Assembly: GCA_963978545.1 (NCBI GenBank)
Contig: OZ021727.1
Span: 96,237,762 to 96,301,761, forward strand
Length of the DNA: 64,000 nt
Reading direction: 5' to 3'
Source of the DNA: Linyphia triangularis
Taxonomy: Eukaryota; Arthropoda; Arachnida; Araneae; Linyphiidae
Positions 11,670-23,760 of the stretch are shown in pieces. A model generated the notes under the pieces. The model was not told the DNA's origin. It made no database searches and worked only from the letters and a program-made list of their open reading frames with translations. A program made the position numbers and the translations under genes. Each line of letters opens with the position of its first letter. Within the stretch, counting starts at the first letter, position 1.

Positions 11670-12182
11670 CTCTTTAGTTCCCAATGCAGTTTTCTGGAAT
11701 ATCCTTTAGGGACCAGGTTCCCGCCCGAAAAGTAAAACCATTTTCACCCCTCCAAGTGCTGCATTTAGAGAAAAGGGCAATAGACCCCCTGCTAAGCTAA
11801 GGGTAATTTATCTCTCTTCGCTTTCTGGTTTCCAGATAGAGATTGACAACTAGTAAATCCTGAAGGCGTTTTGTTTGTTTTCTTTAGTAGTACAAAGTAT
11901 TTGTGTTTTGGAAATGAAGTTGTGAAAAGAAAGGCTTCCAAAGATAAGAATGAAAACCACCTGTTATACCCACCCTAGTGTGATGACAGTCGCAAGAATA
12001 CCTTGGCCCCTCTTCTCCCTCCAGCTGTGAAGGGAAATCTTTGACCCATTGTAGTGAGCCGTTAATGGTATCGGACCTCCAAGGTCCACCCAAGAAGGGG
12101 GGTAGGAGTTGTAAGTGAAAAGACACGGCCGGAATGGGACTCTGCCGCCTGGGCCGTTTGGGCCGTTACGGGAATTAAAGAG
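11670..12182. mobile_element. TTAA-flanked MITE (piggyBac-like)
   Basis: A 513-bp segment bounded by inverted repeats CTCTTTAGTTCCC (left) and CTCTTTAATTCCC (right, inward), 12 of 13 matching. Each is flanked by TTAA (11666-11669 and 12183-12186), the target duplication typical of piggyBac-type elements. It is more GC-rich than its surroundings and encodes no transposase. The superfamily call rests only on TTAA and the repeats. Confidence 0.75.
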
Positions 12183-12186
12183 TTAA

Positions 12187-13918
12187 GGTCTATAATTAAA
12201 GATTTTACTGCTTAAAATTTAAATTTATCTAAATTTAATGTGCAAATTAAATTTTGTTCAGTCACAAAACTCAGCTAATTTTTCTTGCAATATTTTATTT
12301 TCCCGAGTGTTTTTGTTATACAATTGAGTCTTATTGAGCAGTGATTTTTATACCATTTTAAAGACCACGTATTCTAGTTCCTTATACCTTAAAAACATTT
12401 TGCGGATTTTTGTGGATGCGGATATTACAAGCGTTGATGTAGATGACGTCATTTTGACGTACTCGCAGAAACTTCACTTATGTTTCCAATTTATCATTAT
12501 TTATGATAATTTATAATATAAATTAAGTATGCTATTTGAATAATACCATATAAAATAGTAAAATAACTAATTTGATGAAAAAGTTTAAATATACTGAATA
12601 TTTTAGATAGTTTTTTGTTTACCACTGAAAAGCCTTCAAGGAAAGTTAAGATAGTAATGAAATTAAGCTCATAATGAGAATCAAATGATACATTTAAAGT
12701 AAGTTCACTTATAAAGAGTTTGAATTCTTAAAAAGATAAGAAAAAAATGTATTGGTAAAAATTGATTTTTACCCTTCTCCTCTGAGAACACCGTTGAAGA
12801 TGCTTTGACTGAATAAATATGCAGGGTCAATTAGATCTCGCAAATACACTTATACTTAATTATTTGCAGAAAATTATAGAAACAATTTTATGAGAGAAAG
12901 TCATTAGAATTACTAACAAAATGTAGTTATGACAGATCCCAATCAACGAAATACAAACAGTTCAAAATTCTAAAGAGCAGACGTCAATATTTTTCAAAGT
13001 TCTCTGGCGCCTTTACGATTTCTTTGGAGAAAAACTGAGAAAAAAGTCATTTTTAAAAACCTCACAACTCATCGCCTCGGTATTTTCGAACAATCAGATT
13101 ACAATTCACTAAGGGTACCATAAATATAATAAAACGCGAGGTAGATCACATCCAAACAAAAATTAGTTCACTCAAAAACACAAAAGATGAGGGAGGTGTA
13201 GAAGTTAAGGCTCCTCTATACCGTCCATCTTGAATATCCCCTCTAATGCTAAGGCAATGGGAAAATATGCAACAAATGCTTGAATTTTGCTAAAGAAGTT
13301 TTGAGAATACTTCTGCAGGGTTTGTTTTGTTGGATAGATATATCTCTGAGGATTCTTTGAATCTTTTTAGTTTTGTCAAAAATTTTGTTAAATATTTTTT
13401 AAATAGAAAAAATATAATCCTTTTTACTTTAACTTCATTTTACAGGAAAAGGAATAGAGATATTTAAAAAATGACCACTGAAAAATAAATATTGGACTAT
13501 TATCTGTTTAGTTCAAGTTTTAAAACTTTATTTTTATTTTTCAAACTGTCAATTTTAGACAAACTTTGAAGCTAACTATAAGAAAAAAAGGTGCAAACTC
13601 CGCCTCTTACAAGCTCCGCCTTAATTGTCGGAGAAGAGCTGGATTTTTTTTTTACCTTGTGGAGTGGATAGGGGAGAAGGGGGGGGGGGAGAGAGAGAGA
13701 GAGAGGAGGGGATCGCTTCCCCTTTCTTGGAAATGGAATGGGGTTCTTGTCTTGTATTTCTATATATTTCCTGTTTTGTTGTGGTGCAGTAAAAGGCGGC
13801 TGATTGCATATTGAAATTTGTCCTTCATAGGAAAACGTTAGTTCATTTCTCAAGATTGAATATTTTGAGAGGGAATGAGAATATATTTGATATAAGAACA
13901 GTTTTGTTGGCGATTTCC

Positions 13919-13949
<31 letters not shown>

Positions 13950-13959
13950 GGAAAACTCC
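12187..13959. other. Unassigned stretch with microsatellites
   Basis: AT-rich and without a supported gene. It includes a G-run followed by (GA)n at 13680-13706 and a long T-run at 13921-13949. Confidence 0.45.
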
Positions 13960-15075
13960 TAAATTAGGAAAATGTTCGAATATAGTACAAGTAAAATAGG
14001 ATACAAAAAACAAAAAATTGCTCCGTTCACGAAACTTGACAAAAACATTTCATTTATCACGAGACTTGGTAAAAACATTTAATTTATCATGAAAATGAAG
14101 AATCAAAAGAGTATAAAAATATCTAGCAAAGAAGGGTGTTTATTTTGGGGGGAGCGTGGGGGATTAGGGGATTTTTATAACTGAAAAACTAATTTTGGAA
14201 CTATCTAAGCATTTGGCCTTATGATTTTAGAGTATTTTTTTATGCTAAATCGAATGAAAAAAAAAAAGCAAGTCGTTAAACAATCTAGAAGTTACAGTAC
14301 ATAAACGAAAGTACATGTAAAAAGTGAGGAAAGGGAAAATACGACATAAATAAGTAAAAAATTGGTCCGTTCATGAAACTTGGTAGTGGCAAAAACGTTT
14401 TGTCATGAGAATAAAGAAATTATATAGCATAGAAGGACGTTTTTTGAGGGGGTGGAGGTTTTTTTTTTAAACTGAAAATTAATTTTAGTATAATCTAGGC
14501 CTGTTAGACTTGTGTAAAGTATTTTTTGACGATGAAACGAATGAAAGAAAAAGCAAGACGATATAACTATTTTACAAAGTCATAGTCATTTTTATAAACT
14601 AAACTACTAGTGTAAAAACTACTTTTTTTCCATTCAGTTTTGGTTCATTACATGAACTTTTATATTACATGTATTTTCGTCTATAAAGTGAACAAATGGA
14701 CTATAACTGTTATGGAGGATAGTTATATCGTCTTTTTTTCCCCTTTTTTATTCGAGTAAAAAAATCGTCAATTTCATCAAAAAATACTCCACACGTACTC
14801 GTCATTCCCTTCCCTCTCCCCCCCCCCCCCCACTTCAAAAACACGCTTCTCTGCTAAATAATTTTTTATTTCTTTGCCTAATTTTACCTTTTCTCGCTTT
14901 TTACATGTTTTTTCGTTTATAAGAAGGACTAACTTTTTCTTGGTTGGTAATAGCGTCTTGCCTTTTTTTCATTCGATTCAGCATCAAAAACTATTCTATA
15001 AACATACGTCACATGACTAGATTGTTTCAAAGTTAATTTTTTAATTATAACTCCCCCCCCCCCCCAAAAAAAAAC
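13960..15075. repeat. Dispersed ~315-350 bp repeat: two direct units and diverged inverted units
   Basis: Direct units start near 14005 and 14355 and share 'ccgttcatgaaac', 'atctagcaaagaagg' and a G-rich tract with 3490-4065. From about 14640 to 15075 similar blocks appear inverted, including C-rich tracts and 'attcgattcagcatcaaaa'. No protein is encoded. Confidence 0.65.
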
Positions 15076-15116
15076 ACGATGACATATTTTTGCTAAGATT
15101 CAGAAGCGGATTACTA

Positions 15117-15180
15117 AGATTCAATCACCCATATGTATATGCCTAGGGTTTGAGTTGTGCGATGTTCCACACCCCTAGTT
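15117..15180 (-). repeat. Miniature ~64-bp copy of the AACTAGGGG family
   Basis: Read on the minus strand, a 5' end matching the full-length copies (AACTAGGGGTGTGGAACATC) is followed within about 20 bp by a 3' end resembling theirs (CATATGGGTGATTGAATCT). About 650 bp of interior is missing compared with 43652-44363. It is either an extreme deletion derivative or the minimal form of the family. Confidence 0.65.
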
Positions 15181-16676
15181 TTGTGTGTGTCACTGATGGT
15201 TTTTGGTATTATTTTACCCTTATTAATAGATAACTTCAGTTCTGTGAAGACCGTGCATGTTTTTTTTGTTTTTTAACTTCTTTAGAGTTTTACTTACCCT
15301 GTGTTTTTCTGAAAATTTTCGTACTTATTTCTACATTGTATAAATTTCTTTTCTTGTTATAAAGTTCGAAAGTAAAATCAACGAAAAAGTTTTTACTTTG
15401 ATGCTACTTAACTCTTTACATAATAGTTTTACAAAAACCAATTATGTACAAAAATTATAGCAAATTTAATACTCTACAAGTTTTAAATTTAATATTTGTG
15501 CTTAGGATAAGAGTTATGATCTATAAACTGAAAAGAGTATTTTTTTTTGGTGCACCACGGAAAATGCAAAAATCAGAGTAGCTCTTTTGTTATTAGTCCT
15601 AGAAAATAACTTGTTGTATAAAACTTGTAGGAAATTTATTGTTCTACAGCTTATACTGAATTTTTTTTCTCTAAGACGTACCATTATGGAGACATAAAAA
15701 AACTCGACACAAATCTTAAAAAAATAGTATTTTTACGAAAAAGTGTTGACTTTCATGCGGCTTAACTATATACATAATAGTTCTACAAAAAAACTTCGTG
15801 CTCAAAAGTTATAAAAAATTTAATACTCTGAAACTTTTGAATATAATGTTTGTTTCTAAGATGCATTGGCAAACAGTTTTGACGTATAAACTGAAAAACG
15901 ACTTGGTTTTTGTTGCACCCTGCACCACAAGTGTTAGCAAAAACTTGGTTTGATAAACCACGGGACAGACCTTTATAACATATTAAAAAAATCAGAGCTA
16001 CATAACCTTTTGCAAAAAAAAAATGTCTCTTTCGCATTCATTAAAATGCTAATCTAGTTGAGAACTTAAATCCATCTTGATTTGCACACTTTTTAAATAT
16101 ACGTCATGTTCTTTTTGTAAACTGTCCCATTGGTCACTATAATTATTGCTGAACCTCCAAGGTTCATTATTTAGGTTTAAAAACATTCTTTTCTGTTTCA
16201 ACAAATTTTATTAAATAAATTTGTTGAAACTCCATTTTTTCAGAACTGCCCCGAAGGAATATTAAAATACCTTATAAAGATTTTGAGTCATCTGTTTTAT
16301 TGAGCCTAATTTGACAAAATTTATGTAGGTTATATCCGAAATCGAATTCCACGTTCTCTCCCCAACAGGAGATCAGCGAATTTTCAAAATTAAATTCCAT
16401 ATAAACGTCTCTTGAAATTGATACGTTGTAATGAGTTTCAGGATAATGAAGTTCTTATGGTACCATGGATAACTTTTTTTATCAACTCTTCTGGCACCCC
16501 TATTTAATCTTTTTTTCTTAATTAACAGTACAAATCTATTTCTACTCTTAAATATATTTATTTTTAATAAAAAAAAATTATAAATATAAATAAGTTTCAA
16601 AATTATTTTTAAAAAAAAAGTAGCATTACAGCTATACACGCAGCCCACTTATTAGGATAGCGAGATCAGCTACAAC
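15181..16676. other. Unassigned AT-rich stretch
   Basis: No supported gene. A diverged internal duplication is visible ('tacataatagtt[tc]tacaaaaa' near 15418 and 15773). The long hairpin at 16195-16230 is listed separately. Confidence 0.45.
16195..16230. other. Perfect 14-bp stem hairpin
   Basis: GTTTCAACAAATTT and its exact reverse complement are separated by an 8-nt AT loop. No neighbouring gene gives it a role. It may be a fused inverted-repeat remnant of a small transposon. Confidence 0.7.
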
Positions 16677-17571
16677 CAGGCATGTAGCCAGAGGGGGGCG
16701 AGTATAATATGTGTAAAGATAGGAAATTGCAATTATACTAACATTTATCATTTTATTTTAGATTTTTTTATGCTATGTATTTTAAAAAGTTTCAAAATGT
16801 TTAGTATAAGACCAAGAATAGGAAAATGAATTTCTATTATTTTATATTATAATTAATAATATATGCAAAGAAATAGAAAAAGGGTTTTTATATTATAATA
16901 GTTTCTGATAAATTTTTCAGAGTATTGAAAATGATAGGAGAAAATAAAGGAAAATGCAATTCTATTAGTAATATATATATATATATATCATAAAGTTTGT
17001 TAAAGAGTTATGTAGCTGTTCCACAAGACCAATGATAGGATAATGTAATTTGTTTAACAATATATATTTTTAAATAGAAATGTAAGAACGGAACTTCGAA
17101 AAAACTTTTTGTGTTAAAAAAACTTTTTATGTAAAAGTAACTTGTACTAATTTTTATATTTGTAATTATTTTTAAAATAGATATTCTTAAGTTGAAATGT
17201 GTGAAAAATTAAGAGATGGACAAGCATAGAATATTATAAAGGAATAGAATTGTATTAAATATACTTTAAAAAATTTTAAATTGAAAGTTTTGTTTTTATC
17301 AAAAAAATTTCTGGTCTTTAAAAGAATTAATAAAAATAACATTACACCAAAAATACATTAACAATGTTTCTTTTTTTAAATATTTTTTTGTATATGTACT
17401 TCATAAAGTTCTCTGATAAATACTCTTTTACGAATTGTAAAAATTGTATAAATTCGTAGTAATTGATATAATTGTAAAAATTTCAATTGTAAACCAATTA
17501 AATAATTTATATTTCTACCCCTCCTGGGAAAATTTTTGCCCGTCCTACAAACTTTGGCTGGCTACAGCCTC
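16677..17571. mobile_element. Possible hAT-like element with degraded ends
   Basis: The left end CAGGCATGTAGCCAGA resembles the inward-read right end GAGGCTGTAGCCAGCC. A G-rich block follows the left end and a C-rich block precedes the right one. The interior is AT-rich and non-coding. No convincing target duplication is visible, so confidence is low. Confidence 0.4.
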
Positions 17572-20160
17572 AACAAACTAGGTTCCTCTTACCCGGGCAA
17601 AAGAAAGTGATTAACTTCTTGACAGTGTGACCTCTGGGGTCATATGAGGAGTATCTCTTCACTAGGTTCCCCTCTTTCTGACATTGTCAATCACCCACTG
17701 CTGTCCAATCAAGTATCACTACCCGGAGAATATGGACCCTCCCCCTGAGTTGCCACCGAAATCAGTTTAAAGCAAAATCGAAAAACATTTTTAGTAGTAA
17801 GCCCCCTTAAACATCTTTTGCTATGGTTGGTTCCATGTTGCTACTAACACAAAACCAACCATTAAGTGTTACATATGCAGTGCAACATCCAAAAACTAAA
17901 ACGATTTAACAAAAACACATGAGATTGATGAAAAGGCCCTTCAATTCAGATGACCTATTTTGCATTGGCGTATTCGCTTGTTTTATAGCATACCCCCTTT
18001 AAGCCTGATGCCTAATTGCCTAGTTGAAATTTTTTTGCAAACTCGACACCAGACGGCGCTTGAAGCGACCCCAAGATAATTTCGCCAAATGGATAACGAG
18101 CCAACACTGTAAGCCGATTCCTTTCTCTCTGTACATCTACATTGAAATCTAAAAATAGCCTAAACGGGTCAAAGGTCGAACCAGACGGCCGTATTCACGA
18201 ATTTTTTCACTCCAGCGTTTTAACTAATCTCACCCCTCGAAAAACCGGTCTCAACACAATGGAAAGACCACAACAATTCACCCTAGAGTCATCCCCCCCC
18301 CCCCCGTGTTGGAAAGACTGCTTTGTTATGCATGAGTGAAGTACATGTTTATCGGTAGAATTTTCGAGTACCAGTTCATCAGTTGGTTCAGCAATGATTT
18401 TTTCTAGATAGTGTGTTGGACGTTGGTACGGGCCAGAGTCGTACCAAAGAAATTCGATTGTGGGGCGTTACGCATTATTTTACCGATTGTTTTAAATTAT
18501 CGTTGAAACAATTCTAAATTAATGTTAAAATATATATCAATGAAATGCAATTGAAGCCAACTTTAACATGATTTTATGTCATATTTTAATGTTACATTCA
18601 ATTTTAATTTACACCTTCCCACTTGCCGTTATCCAATTGAACTTAAAATTGACAGACACTAGTTGTCATTGGCAATGCCTTCTACCAAGGTCTGGGGAAA
18701 AAGACAGAATCCATGGTTTTCTTCGTAGTGGTCGCACATTGTAAAAAGTCAATCTAAGCTTAGTTTTTATGGGTTAATTTTTTATCAACACTTAGTTGTA
18801 AAACTTTATAAAGCATGATTTCTGGAAGACATTTTTGAGACAAATATTCAAGAACTTCATTTCAGTATTATTTCATTATTTTTATTTCCCTAAATGCAGT
18901 GAGTGGAAATTGTATTTCGATACGGAATAAATAATAAAAAAAATGTCCATATAAGTGAGTCTTTCATTAAGAATTATTTAAATGTTGATAAAAGGAATTT
19001 CAATTCGTTGAAAATTCCGATAAACCATTGTTATATACAGAAATTTATCGACACGAAACTACGCTTTTTAATAGAGATTATGGATGTAATGACATTACTA
19101 TAAACACTTTTTGGAACATTTCGTTAAATATTTACTTTTTATATGCTTTTTGACAATTTTTCCGACCAATAATTTTTTTTTTATTTTCTTTTAAAAAGAA
19201 TAATACTAATCCAAAAAAACGCAATACAACCAGAGAATAGGTATATATATATATATATTTTATCTAGCTTCGTTAATAAAACATTGATGTCAAGGAGAAG
19301 AGTTGAGAATTTAGCTTGTAAAGTACCTAATTTGAGTTCATATTTTTATTAAAATTACTGGAATGAATTAAATAATTTTTTGTTGTTTTTAACAGTAAAT
19401 TAGTCATTTTTAGGAATAATAATAATTTGTACTAGAACAATACAAAGGTTAAACTTGAAAATGCTTTTTTTGTAATATATACAGATAGAAATTCAATAAT
19501 TAAAAGCTAACTTAAAAAAATGTTTGATAACTAATAAAAACTTGAATAACGTTATTATATACATAAATATAAAATTGTAGAAATTGTCTGAAATTTGCTA
19601 CTTCTGCTGTGCAGTCTACTTTCCAGCTTTGGTACTTGCTGATTGGTTACATTGAAATTTCCTTGTCCCAATAAGTTCATAAAGGCTAAAGTACACCAAA
19701 ATACTCACCCATGAATAATTTACAATTTCAAGTGGGAAGGCCTTCCAGGAAGTTTTTCAATGGGAAGCTATCAAGAATTCGTGTTTCCAATGGAAGAAAT
19801 CTTGGAAAATCTAGTCAATCTTTCACATAAGATTTTAACAATTTTCTTATCATACATTGAGGAATGTTTTATATTAACGTTTACTTAAGTTTAAACTTCT
19901 ATCACTGTTCTTGAATCAGCTACATTATATATTGCAAGAAAAACAAATTGTGGCCTTCGATACAAGTATTTCATAGTACAATATAAAGGCTGTTTCTAAA
20001 TAAATAAAGTGCCTGATTACAAAAACTGATTTTTAATTGAATTAAAAGCAGGAGATTATAAGTAAAATCAAAGAGTTAACCACCATTATGTTAACATCTA
20101 GAAACATTCAATACGATCTCTGCCTTCTCCATTCAAAATAGGGCTGATTATATTTATCTA
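17572..20160. other. Unassigned stretch
   Basis: 17572-18760 is less AT-rich (a GC-richer patch near 18040-18120, a C-run at 18292-18305); the rest is AT-rich with a (TA)n tract near 19243-19258. No coding segment or element end could be supported. Confidence 0.4.
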
Positions 20161-20400
20161 TCTACAATAATAAAACAAGCTGTGTGTGGGTCTGTGGATC
20201 TATAGAAACCTACTTAAAATTGGAGTAGAGGTCTGGCATTTTCAACATAAGAATTTTTGGCTTTCTAATTGTACATATGTCAAACAGAATGTTAAAATTT
20301 TAATTAGTTCTTTAATTTAATTTTTTTTTACAAAGTGACTTTAAACAGAGATACAGCTCCGAAATATTTAACATAAGTAGGTTTAGCTTTATTTTCTTTT
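20161..20400 (+). mobile_element. Truncated Helitron 5' end
   Basis: It begins TCTACAATAATAAAACAAGC after an A and matches the 5' end of the minus-strand Helitron at 4758-6271 for about 235 bp, including 'gatctatagaaacctactta'. The microsatellite is reduced to one GTGTGTG run. No CTAG 3' end was found downstream. Confidence 0.75.
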
Positions 20401-20808
20401 TCAGTCACAACTTTTACAAAAAAAAGAAGCTATAATTGATCCTTCACTTAAAGGCCTCACAAAAATTCTTTAAAACAGTGAACTCGTTATCAAGCTTTAA
20501 TAATAACTTAAGTGCATACAACTTAAGGCACAGTGATAATTTAGGCTCCACAAAAGTAAACAAGCAATAAGTTACCAACTAACTCATTCTGCGCATTGGA
20601 GATATTTAAATACTCACTGGCAAACTTTCCTGAAAAATCAAATGCAAACAATTTGGCAATCGGAACACGAAGTAATGCCACAGTAATAGTTGGCATTCAA
20701 CTGCAAGTCCTGCATGATATCTTAACAATATTCTACTGGAAAGTCAAAATAGTACAGAAAACAAACAAGTACTTAGATTTATGAAGTGATTGGTAATAAT
20801 TTCACATT
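20401..20808. other. Unassigned stretch
   Basis: No supported feature. A splice-acceptor-like TTTGATTTTTCAG occurs on the minus strand near 20635 but cannot be tied to an exon. Confidence 0.35.
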
Positions 20809-21250
20809 CCTAGATGAAAGTTCTCTATCTTGTCATGACACATGGGTGTAAATTTGGGGTTATACTGATATTTGGAAAAAGGCACATCATGACACAATTT
20901 TTAACACAGGCACGTATATACTATTACTGTGAGGGAGTGATTACAAATAAAAATATACTATTTACTATTTGAAATTGTTGACTAGTTCAAAGCTCTCAAT
21001 CTTGTCAAGAAAAATGGATGCTTGGTTATACTGATATTTGGAAAAAGGCAAATTATGACACAATTTTTAAAATAGGCAACTGTAAGGACGTGTTTCAAAT
21101 AAAAAGATAATTGAAAGTGTTGACTAGTTGATAGTTCTCAGTCTTGTCCAGAAAAATGGGATGCTTGGTTATTCTAATATTTGAAAAAGGCACATCATGA
21201 CACAATTTTTAGAATAGGCATATATACTGCAACTGTGAGGGCGGGATCAC
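20809..21250. repeat. Three diverged tandem units of ~130-170 bp
   Basis: 'agttctc(t/a)atcttgtc' and 'cacaatttttaaaataggca'-like landmarks recur around 20818/20898, 20992/21060 and 21133/21200. They lie directly downstream, on the minus strand, of the putative exon at 21382-21491 and could be its 3' untranslated sequence. Confidence 0.6.
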
Positions 21251-21381
21251 AAATAATGCTCCCAGATGGAAATTTATTTGGTTTAATTACATCCAAGTGT
21301 TTAACAATCAAGGATTCACAATGATGAAATTCTACTTCTACTGCATTGAAAATGGATGTTGAAGTTGATGGTACTCCATAA

Positions 21382-21491
21382 CTAGAATGAAGACTTATCA
21401 GTTGAGCCATTATAGGAAACATCTGTTACACTGGCCATGTCTGGGGCATCCAATGTCATCTGGCCAAAAACTGTCTGGGACATCAAAATTC
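21382..21491 (-). CDS. Putative second (terminal) coding exon of an unidentified gene
   Basis: A good 3' splice site (CTTTTTGTTATTTTCAG) ends at 21492. Joined to the first exon at 23495-23510 the phase matches and gives a 41-residue frame ending TAG at 21382. Residues from this exon include MSQTVFGQMTLDAPDM. I do not recognise the protein. The frame is short and the pairing of exons across a ~2-kb intron is inferred only from splice signals and phase. Another splice pattern, or no gene at all, is possible. Confidence 0.25.
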
Positions 21492-21492
21492 C

Positions 21493-22608
21493 TGAAAATA
21501 ACAAAAAGATGTTTAATTTTACAATACCATAAATAATTGACACAATGCAAACAGTTTATGAATTTAGAATCCCAGATCAAAAAATGATGTAGAAGTTGAA
21601 ATAAGAAATTGGTTAACACTGAATTACAACAATTGTTCATAAACATTCCTAAATAATTTGACATGTTTAAATAACACCCAATATGTTATAGAAAGTGTGA
21701 GACACACAAATACATACAATATGCTAGGAAATTGCTTTATAATATCAGGAATTACTTCTGTATTATATCATAAATTATGACTGTAACCAATTTTACATTG
21801 GAAAAATTACATACAAGACGAGAAGATTTGAAATTAAAATTCTTCAACAAGCTGCTGGTAACATCTGTTGGCCAAAGTGAGACATGATTGAAATTATCAG
21901 TATAAAATGTATATTCTATAGGCAATATTAGGTAAGAATAATTAAATATTTATTTGATAGTAATAGTTGAACAGATATCAATTTAGCAATCTCATGTTTA
22001 TAACTCTTCCATTCAGAGCTAAGCAATAGCAAGAAAATTGTCATGTTTTGGACCACTCAATGTTGTTACTATGGACGATTTCTATATATTATCAGACAAT
22101 CTCTGCCAATGTCATAATTGTATTGTAATTGATAAATTATATTGGAGAAACTTTGTGAGCACTAAATATTGACAATTTATCATACTAATTTACTTTTGAC
22201 ATTCAAAAATATAAAACAAGTTGTGACCAATATTTACCTTATATATGACCAATAATCACCTCAAAGCCAGGGTATATCGGGCACTTGATTAATGAAATTA
22301 ATCAAAATGTAAAATGATTTCCAGTAAAGGGATTATTTCAATAGATAACATTATTTAAGCTTGCTCTATGCCCAATTTAGTTATTTTGTATAACATACTT
22401 TTGGAGGTATACATATCTTATTATTTTTTGACCAAGAATTCTCCTGTATGACTAAACAAAGTTGATACAGCATATGAGAATCACACATGAAAAATGCAAT
22501 GCATAATACAACCTGACAAAATTTATAGAATCCAACAATATGCAAATATAATAAATAACCATTCTTATCACTAAATGACTAAATATAATTTACACTAAAT
22601 AACCCATT
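21493..22608. other. AT-rich stretch, possible intron
   Basis: Nothing recognisable. If the two putative exons are real this is intronic on the minus strand. Confidence 0.35.
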
Positions 22609-22812
22609 CTAATCCTTTACTTCTCCCAGTATGATAAATTTAAAGAGCTGGATCATTTCCCCCCTTGCCCTTCTTTCCAGCAGTGTATACGTGTTTAAGG
22701 ATTCAATGTTTAGTTTTTTCAATCTATCCTCATATGTCAAGCCCAAAGTACCATGAATAACTTTTGTTCGAACTTTACCCAGCAAATCAATGTTCCTTCT
22801 TTTTTTCTTTAG
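22609..22812 (-). pseudogene. 3'-terminal remnant of a CR1/jockey-type LINE RT ORF
   Basis: The minus-strand frame reads LGLTYEDRLKKLNIESL and then LLERRARGEMIQLFKF before a stop. This is the conserved C-terminal segment downstream of the reverse transcriptase in CR1/jockey-class LINEs (pattern Y-E-D-R-L-x-x-L, then E-R-R-x-R-G-x-x-I-x-x-F-K). Only about 67 residues remain; the catalytic RT domain is absent. It lies inside the putative intron, so it is a dead insertion with no role in the host gene candidate. Confidence 0.75.
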
Positions 22813-23494
22813 ACCAACATTTTAGTACTCTGTGGGTCAGAATGATTCTGGACTGTGCGTTTCAAGAAGTTATAAAAATATAGGTATTATTCTAGATTTA
22901 CACATAAACTACTTGGATTTATAGTGTCATATGTAACACTAGATTAATAAAAATTTAGTATAGTAATTGAAAAGGAACGTTATTTATTAAAAAGGTTAAA
23001 GATTTGCCAGCTTCACCAAAAGTAAATTAAATAGCGGAAACTATTATTTTCTATTGCAAAAACATAACGTTTATTATCGGTGATTATAATATCGATCAAT
23101 CGAAAATTTAGGAATTTGGTAACAATATAGTGCAGTTTTTTTATAGAAACGTTATACTGTCAACACAAATATAATATGAATGTTGAAATTTTGTATTAAA
23201 TGTAATTCAATTTATAATTGTTCATTAAATGTAAATTAATATATTTCTAACATCTGTGTATCTATCTCTATTTAGAAAGGCCGAAAATTTGCGTTTATTC
23301 TTCTCATACTATCTCTAAAACTTTGTAAATAACTGTCGGTAAAGTTACCTACTAATTTCTAACAAATAATAAGACTTGTATTTAAGTCTCCAAATGGTAG
23401 GAATGTGCATGGGTTGGTAGCATGTGCTCCCTTTTAAATAATGAATAAAAAAATATACATTTGATATAAAACAATAATATTACTAGTTACTTAC
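22813..23494. other. AT-rich stretch, possible intron
   Basis: No feature recognised apart from the splice donor at its right edge. Confidence 0.35.
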
Positions 23495-23510
23495 CCAATT
23501 TGAGCTGCAT
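23495..23510 (-). CDS. Putative first coding exon
   Basis: ATGCAGCTCAAATTGG is followed immediately by the strong 5' splice site GTAAGTAA. It ends in phase 1 and the exon at 21491 supplies the two remaining bases in frame. Upstream lies a promoter-like region. The ATG context has G at -3. It may equally be a 5' untranslated exon with a chance ATG. Confidence 0.3.
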
Positions 23511-23760
23511 CCCCTTTCACCTTCTTGGCAATATTTCTTCTATACTAAACTCCAACTTAACTAGAGATCAGTAAAAGGCGTAAACCGGCTTTAGCGGCGG
23601 CCTGATTCCATTCTTATGTGACGTCATCGAACTGCAGGGAAGTAGAGTGCACCGAGTTGATAGATTTGGCGCGATTATCGCCAAAATTTCCTGCCTAATT
23701 GAGTAAACATTCGAAAAAAGAAACCCCATTTTCGGGTGAGGGAATAGGTGCATTTTTTCT
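23511..23760 (-). promoter_or_regulatory. Promoter-like region with CRE and paired E2F-like sites
   Basis: A locally GC-richer island in AT-rich DNA. It has a full CRE palindrome TGACGTCA (23619-23626) and an inverted pair of E2F-like sites, TTTGGCG (23665-23671) and CGCCAAA (23679-23685), separated by seven bases. This combination fits a TATA-less promoter of a growth or housekeeping gene on the minus strand. No transcript evidence is available here. Confidence 0.4.

Noticed and set aside
13566..13853. Overlapping 80-93-codon frames
   Set aside because: They span a GA/G-run microsatellite and are low-complexity on both strands.
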